Position numbers and translations under genes: made by a program
Shown: one piece after another, positions 59,944-64,000 of the stretch
How the letters are laid out: every line of letters starts with the position of its first letter
Position numbering within the stretch: position 1 is the first letter of the stretch
Notes under the pieces: generated by a model
Databases searched by the model: none
Told to the model about the DNA's origin: nothing
What the model saw: the letters and a program-made list of their open reading frames with translations, nothing else
Origin: Oscillospiraceae bacterium
GTDB lineage: Bacteria > Bacillota > Clostridia > Oscillospirales > CAG-272
Direction: 5' to 3'
NCBI GenBank assembly: GCA_015065385.1
Contig: SVQK01000044.1
Location: 42,851-106,850 of the forward strand
Length of the DNA: 64,000 bases

Positions 59944-60689
59944 CGTGCACCTCGCTTCATGCGGGAGATCTGGTACTGGGCGAACCGCGCGGTCAGCTCC
60001 GCACGTCTCTTTGTCCGCATGGGGCAGACCGAGCCGTCCGTCATGCGGAACGCCTCTCCCTCCACCGTCAGCACATGATCCATATTGATGACCAGCCCGC
60101 GGTTGCACACGAGAAAACGCTCTTCGCCGTCCAGAAGCGCGAGGAATTCCGAGAAGGTCATAACCGTCCGGAGCGATCCGCCGTCCGAGGTGACGACTTC
60201 GACGGAGTGGCCCTGCGAGGACGCGGAGAGGATCCGGGAGAGCGGGATGCTCACGGGCGCGCGGGCGACGCGGAGAGTGATTTCGGATTCCTCCTGCGTC
60301 AGAAACCGGACGGCGTCTTCGAGAACCTTGGAGACAGCCTCGTATCCGCAGGGCTTCACAAGGTAATCGAAGGGGTGGATCGGAAACGCGTCGAAGGCGT
60401 ATTCCCGCGCGGTCGAAAGAAAGACGATGAGCAGCAGGGGGTCGGCCTCGCGCAGCTTTTTCGCCAGCAGAATGCCGTCCATTCCCTCCATCCGGATATC
60501 CAGAAAGGCGATCTGAAAACGCCCCGGCGCAAAGTCCAGCAGCATGGCCTCTCCCGTTTCGTATTCCGACAGGAGAAGCTCCGCCCGGTCATGAAACCAC
60601 GTTTCGAGATAGCCTCTCAGCGTCCGGCGTTCCGAGGGCAAATCGTCCACCATGGCAACGCGATAGGAGATTCCGCGCTCCGTTCCCAT
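59940..60689 (-). CDS. LytTR-family response regulator
   Basis: A 249-residue regulator. The receiver domain has 'MVDDLPSER' and the phospho-site 'AFLDIRMEGMDG' (Asp64), with 'STAREYAFDAFPIHPFDYLVKP' near the end. The LytTR DNA-binding domain (about 140-245) has 'LSRILSASSQGHSVEVVT', 'FLVCNRGLVINMDHV' and 'CPMRTKRRAEL'. First gene of the unit with the AgrC-like kinase. An AT-rich stretch with TATAAT (minus strand, plus 60731-60736) lies about 40 bp upstream; no clear -35. Confidence 0.93.
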   Translation of the reverse strand: MGTERGISYRVAMVDDLPSERRTLRGYLETWFHDRAELLLSEYETGEAMLLDFAPGRFQIAFLDIRMEGMDGILLAKKLREADPLLLIVFLSTAREYAFDAFPIHPFDYLVKPCGYEAVSKVLEDAVRFLTQEESEITLRVARAPVSIPLSRILSASSQGHSVEVVTSDGGSLRTVMTFSEFLALLDGEERFLVCNRGLVINMDHVLTVEGEAFRMTDGSVCPMRTKRRAELTARFAQYQISRMKRGAR

Positions 60690-60828
60690 AGTCTCTCCTT
60701 CTTTCCGCGTATTTTGTCACTATCAATTCAATTATATCACAAAACAAAGAAAAACGCACCCCCGCGGAGAAAGAAATCCGCCTGTTTTCTGTGTTTTTTT
60801 CGGGATAATGTGCCTATTTACCGCAAAC

Positions 60829-60867
60829 GCCGCTCTCCCCGGGGAAAACCGTCGAAGGAAGAGCGGC
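60829..60867 (-). terminator. terminator of the phosphatase/LamG gene
   Basis: GCCGCTCT (60829-60836) pairs with AGAGCGGC (60860-60867); on the minus strand CGTTTG follows, a weak T-run. Confidence 0.55.
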
Positions 60868-60884
60868 GCGGGAGGCTTCGCGGA

Positions 60885-62441
60885 TCAGCCCAGATAATAC
60901 GCTTTCAGGTTTCCGACGTCTTCGTCGGTCAGCGCGCCGCGGAGGATCAGGAATTCGTCGAGGGCCGCCGGGAGCTTGTACTTGTATGTCCCCGTGCCGT
61001 CCTGTCCGATGCGGACGGGCATGTCGGTGGAGAAGGAGGTCCCCTTCGCCCCGTCCGCCAGCTTTGACGCCTGCATGGGGGAGAAGTCGAAGGAGTAGCG
61101 CACCTCGTTGGCCTCCCTGTCCACGGCGGCTATCACATGGGTCCAGCCGGTGGTGTAGTCCGCGGGGAGCCTGCATCCGGCGTCGCTGCGGTGGACTCCC
61201 TCCGAGGCATTGAAGGAGACGATCCCGCCGGTCAGGACCAGAGCGAATCCGGGATTGCCGCCGCCCCGCCAGTCCTTGTTCCCGAGGAAGACGGGATCGG
61301 AGGAACCCGGGGAGTCGGTCTTCATCCAGAAGGACACCGTGAAGCTCCCGTTCCCGAGGTCGAGATCCTTCAGGGTCACGCAGCCGTCCTGCACCTCGGC
61401 GGCGGAGGAGAACCAGCCGTCCACGAAGTAGAGCTTGCCGCCCCGCTCCGTCTCGACCTTGCCCGAGGCGTCCTCAATGGTCCCGTCGAAGGGAAGGTAG
61501 GCCGCCACCCGGTCCGCGGGGAAGAGATCGGTCACGCGCCTGTCCGCGGGGGCTTCGGCTGTCCGATGGAGCCGGTGGGCAGCCTCGGGTTTCGGCGCGG
61601 ATTTCTTCATGCCGGCGGGGCGCTCCTTTGCCTCCACGCCCGGGAAGATGCCGGAGGGAACACGCGCCGTCCACGAGGCGGGCTGACGGTCCTCCAGCCC
61701 GAGCGCGAAGAGCACGATGGCAGCGGAGTCACGGATGCCCATCTCGCCGATGGTTCCATGCGCGACGCCCGGGCCTGCGGCGGCGAACATCACATATTTC
61801 TCGCCGTCCGTCCATCCGCCGTGTCCATGGTCGAATCCGCCGTGGTCGGCCGTCACCAGAAAGAGTCCGTCGTCGAGGAATCCCCTCTCGCGGCACACGT
61901 CCCAGATCCGTTTGATATAGCCGTCGGTGGTCGTGATCTGTCCGAGATGCCCCTCCGTGCCGTAGCCGTAGTGATGGCCCGCTCCGTCCACGTCGTCGAA
62001 CTGGACGAAGAGAAAGGCCGGATCGTTCCCGCGGAGATAGGCGCAGATCTTGTCCGTCAGCTCCGCGTCGTTCCCCGCCGTATCCTTCACCACGCCGAGA
62101 CCCTCTTCGATGATGCCGGTGTTGATCGGGTTCCAGTGGGAGAAGGCGGCCAGCTCGGCGTCGGGCAACTCTCCCCGGATCACCCGGAAGACGGAGGGGA
62201 AATCGCCCTCGGTGGGATAGGGGATCGTGGAGGCCACGGTGTTGGTCAGTCCGTGGACCTCGGGCGTCACGCCCAGCAGCATGGAGCCCCAGCACTCCGC
62301 GCTAATGGTGGGGTTGGAGGTCAGCGTTTCGTAGGTGACGGCTCCGTTTTCAAAAATGGCGTCCAGATTCGGCGTATCAGTGTTCCGGAAAAAGGCTCCC
62401 GCGCCGTCCACGCCGATGAGAAATACATGTCTGTACCGCAT
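60885..62441 (-). CDS. alkaline phosphatase-superfamily enzyme with C-terminal LamG-like domain
   Basis: A 518-residue protein. The first ~270 residues are a phosphodiesterase/phosphatase core: 'FLIGVDGAGAFF', 'NPTISAECWGSML' (Thr/Ser nucleophile region), 'FVQFDDVDGAGHHYGYG' and 'LVTADHGGFDHGHGG' supply the two-metal ligands. After a linker rich in Ala/Pro/Arg, residues ~310-515 form a LamG/concanavalin-like module ('AAYLPFDGTIEDASGK', 'SFTVSFWMKTDSPGSSDPVFLGNKDW', 'LDEFLILRGALTDEDVGNLKAYY'). No signal peptide is seen although LamG modules are usually outside cells. The substrate is unknown. Confidence 0.85.
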   Translation of the reverse strand: MRYRHVFLIGVDGAGAFFRNTDTPNLDAIFENGAVTYETLTSNPTISAECWGSMLLGVTPEVHGLTNTVASTIPYPTEGDFPSVFRVIRGELPDAELAAFSHWNPINTGIIEEGLGVVKDTAGNDAELTDKICAYLRGNDPAFLFVQFDDVDGAGHHYGYGTEGHLGQITTTDGYIKRIWDVCRERGFLDDGLFLVTADHGGFDHGHGGWTDGEKYVMFAAAGPGVAHGTIGEMGIRDSAAIVLFALGLEDRQPASWTARVPSGIFPGVEAKERPAGMKKSAPKPEAAHRLHRTAEAPADRRVTDLFPADRVAAYLPFDGTIEDASGKVETERGGKLYFVDGWFSSAAEVQDGCVTLKDLDLGNGSFTVSFWMKTDSPGSSDPVFLGNKDWRGGGNPGFALVLTGGIVSFNASEGVHRSDAGCRLPADYTTGWTHVIAAVDREANEVRYSFDFSPMQASKLADGAKGTSFSTDMPVRIGQDGTGTYKYKLPAALDEFLILRGALTDEDVGNLKAYYLG

Positions 62442-62507
62442 GGTTCGGATTCCTCTTCATTCTGATATAGTAGTGTCCCGACCGGAACGGCTCCGGCCTC
62501 AGGGAGT

Positions 62508-62536
62508 ATGATACAGGATCCGGCGGAAAAAGTCAA
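62508..62536 (-). promoter_or_regulatory. promoter of the phosphatase/LamG gene
   Basis: On the minus strand TTGACT (plus 62531-62536), a 17-bp spacer and TATCAT (plus 62508-62513). Confidence 0.7.
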
Positions 62537-62671
62537 GAATAAAGCCTCTTAAAAATTCCCGGCGGGAGGGCTTTTTTGAAGAACTTCGATTCCGCGTCCC
62601 GGTCGGCGCGTAAAATGAGCGTGAGTTTAATAAAAATTTAGGCTTCTGTGAACAAAAATTGATTTATACCC

Positions 62672-62700
62672 TTGATTTCTCGGTTTGGTTGTGCTATACT
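62672..62700 (+). promoter_or_regulatory. promoter of the CBM9-like secreted protein gene
   Basis: TTGATT (62672-62677), a 17-bp spacer and TATACT (62695-62700), 49 bp before the start codon. Confidence 0.7.
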
Positions 62701-62749
62701 TGTGCCGGTAACATGGAATATGTTGCGCAATTCAGAAAGGAGAATCACC

Positions 62750-64000
62750 ATGAAGAAGCTTCTTACCCTTGCTCTCGCCGTGGTCTTCATCGCAACGCTG
62801 GCTACCGTCGTCGCTGCGAATCCCGACGCGGGCTACTCCATCACGGCTTCCCGCGGCACCCCTGTCGTGGACGGCGTGAAGGACGACATCTGGGATTCTG
62901 CAGAAGTGCAGACTCAGGACCGCATCCGCAACGGCACCGACACCGGCACCCACGTCGCCATCCGTTTCCTGTATGACGACGACAACCTCTATCTTCTCGC
63001 CGAGGTTCCGGACTCCTCCATCTGGACCAAGGACCTCAGCCTGGCGTCCATGACCTACAACATGGACGGCGCGGAAATCTGCCTCTCCCTGACGAACAGC
63101 TCCGCGACCTCCATCGACACCGCGACCGACGCGTGGGTGGGCGTGACCCCCTATGCTGACTTCTATTCCTCCCAGGCCAACTGGCTTGTCGGCTCCGGCT
63201 CCGGCGTGAGCACGGACAACGAGGAATTCGACGCGGAGTTCATGGAGATCCACACCTCCCTCGAGAACGATCCCGACAACGAGACCGCCAACCCCTACTA
63301 CATCGAGGCTGTGTGGCACATCAAGGCCTACGACGCGCAGTACGCTCCGGCTGACGGCGTGAAGTACGGTTTTGAAATCTCCTACAACGACAACGCCGAG
63401 TACAACAACAGAACCATGTGCATCGGCTGGTCCGACATCTCCGACGCCGCTTCCTCCAATCCCTCCGTCTGGGGCGAGATCGTCCTCGGAGGCGAAGGCG
63501 CCGCTGCGGAACCCGTCGAATACAAGGCTGTCGGCGAAGTGAGCGTTCCCTACGCTACTCCCACCATCGACGGCGTGATCAGCGAAGGCGAATATCCGGA
63601 AATCGGCAAGGTTGTCCTCAATCAGAGCAACCTGACCTCTCTCGGCTGGGTTGGCGAAGTTCCCGCCGAGAACTCCATCGATCTGTACTACGCGTGGGAC
63701 AAGGACAACTTCTACCTCGCGGGCAACGTGACCGACCCCGCGTTCGCGTACTCCGACATCGGTCAGTACAACATGGACGCGTTCCAGGTTTCCCTGAACA
63801 TTGCGAACGTCTTCAAGACGGACGAAGGCTATGACAGAGCGATCTTCTACTCCTGGGGCCTCCAGGAAGAAGGCACCATCGACGTGATCCGTCAGGAATC
63901 CGCCAACAACGATACGATCTTTGAGGTCGGCAAGGGCCAGAAGACCGATACCGGCTGGTGCTTCGAAGTTCCGCTGTCTCTCGAAATGCTCGCCGAAGAC
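62750..64000 (+). CDS. secreted protein with two CBM9-like domains (3' end outside the window)
   Basis: A reading frame of at least 417 codons that runs off the right edge. A signal peptide (MKKLLTLALAVVFIATLATV, cleavage near residue 22) is followed by two similar family-9 carbohydrate-binding or DOMON-like modules. The first starts at 'RGTPVVDGVKDDIWDSAEVQ', has 'VAIRFLYDDDNLYLLAEVPDS' and ends near residue 245. The second begins 'YATPTIDGVISEGEYPEIG' and has 'IDLYYAWDKDNFYLAGNVTD'. Such repeats bind sugars on the cell surface; a catalytic or S-layer part could follow. AGAAAGGAG lies 6 bases before the ATG. Confidence 0.88.
   Translation, partial: MKKLLTLALAVVFIATLATVVAANPDAGYSITASRGTPVVDGVKDDIWDSAEVQTQDRIRNGTDTGTHVAIRFLYDDDNLYLLAEVPDSSIWTKDLSLASMTYNMDGAEICLSLTNSSATSIDTATDAWVGVTPYADFYSSQANWLVGSGSGVSTDNEEFDAEFMEIHTSLENDPDNETANPYYIEAVWHIKAYDAQYAPADGVKYGFEISYNDNAEYNNRTMCIGWSDISDAASSNPSVWGEIVLGGEGAAAEPVEYKAVGEVSVPYATPTIDGVISEGEYPEIGKVVLNQSNLTSLGWVGEVPAENSIDLYYAWDKDNFYLAGNVTDPAFAYSDIGQYNMDAFQVSLNIANVFKTDEGYDRAIFYSWGLQEEGTIDVIRQESANNDTIFEVGKGQKTDTGWCFEVPLSLEMLAED

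Noticed and set aside
1..64000. tRNA, rRNA, prophage, integrase or CRISPR genes
   Set aside because: I looked on both strands and found no cloverleaf, rRNA segment, transposase or phage gene I can support.

Overview
The window is GC-rich bacterial DNA (about 60% by eye) from a Gram-positive Bacillota/Clostridia lineage. The evidence is the first 16.5 kb. It follows the conserved Firmicutes order yicC-remA-gmk-rpoZ-priA-def-fmt-yugP-rsmB-rlmN-prpC-prkC-rsgA-thiN and ends in a 30-codon spoVM-like gene. Compared with Bacillus subtilis, coaBC (after rpoZ) and rpe (between rsgA and thiN) are missing. Type III glutamine synthetase, lipoproteins, a CIRCE operator, an AgrC/LytTR pair and many carbohydrate-active genes fit an uncultured gut- or rumen-type Clostridium relative with a spore-forming ancestry. 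The species cannot be named from the sequence alone.

Layout. 1-16.6 kb: translation, tRNA/rRNA modification, replication restart and PASTA kinase/phosphatase signalling. 16.6-25.5 kb: small helical and zinc-ribbon proteins, glnA type III, an orphan ABC ATPase, an ACT protein, a secreted beta-helix protein, CIRCE-controlled hsp20 and an SDR. 25.5-34.5 kb: a sulfatase, two tandem solute-binding lipoproteins without permeases, a flavin-fold protein, an SGNH esterase and a beta-helix protein ending in a PDZ domain. 34.6-46.8 kb: YccF, a small membrane protein, a very large ECF-sigma fusion, a cytoplasmic GH38 mannosidase, miaA, an ApbE/NusG_II/Gx cluster and queA. 47-64 kb: dapA, a sugar epimerase, a degenerate HD-GYP protein beside a hybrid histidine kinase, a DmpA-type peptidase, a PPIase lipoprotein, a GH106-like enzyme, a two-component system, a phosphatase with a LamG-like tail and a secreted CBM9-like protein that runs off the end.

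Promoters are easy to read. Most are TTGCAA/TTGCGC/TTGACA-N17-TATAAT, often with an extended TG, and transcription units are usually closed by clear hairpin terminators. Most genes are single or in pairs, so the carbohydrate genes look like separately regulated units rather than one polysaccharide-utilisation operon.

The most unusual content is between genes. A roughly 270-bp repeat (R1) occurs at 14.3 kb, 35.0 kb (inverted) and, shortened, 49.1 kb. It carries a series of hairpins, two of which differ between copies by compensated base-pair changes, as expected of a selected RNA structure. A second repeat (R2) folds into a 135-nt rod before the epimerase gene at 48 kb. A second R2 copy beside glnA is split by a 280-bp element with inverted ends, and the 48-kb copy serves as the matching empty site. 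One end of that inserted element recurs at the border of an R1 copy, which suggests that the structured repeats are or were mobile.
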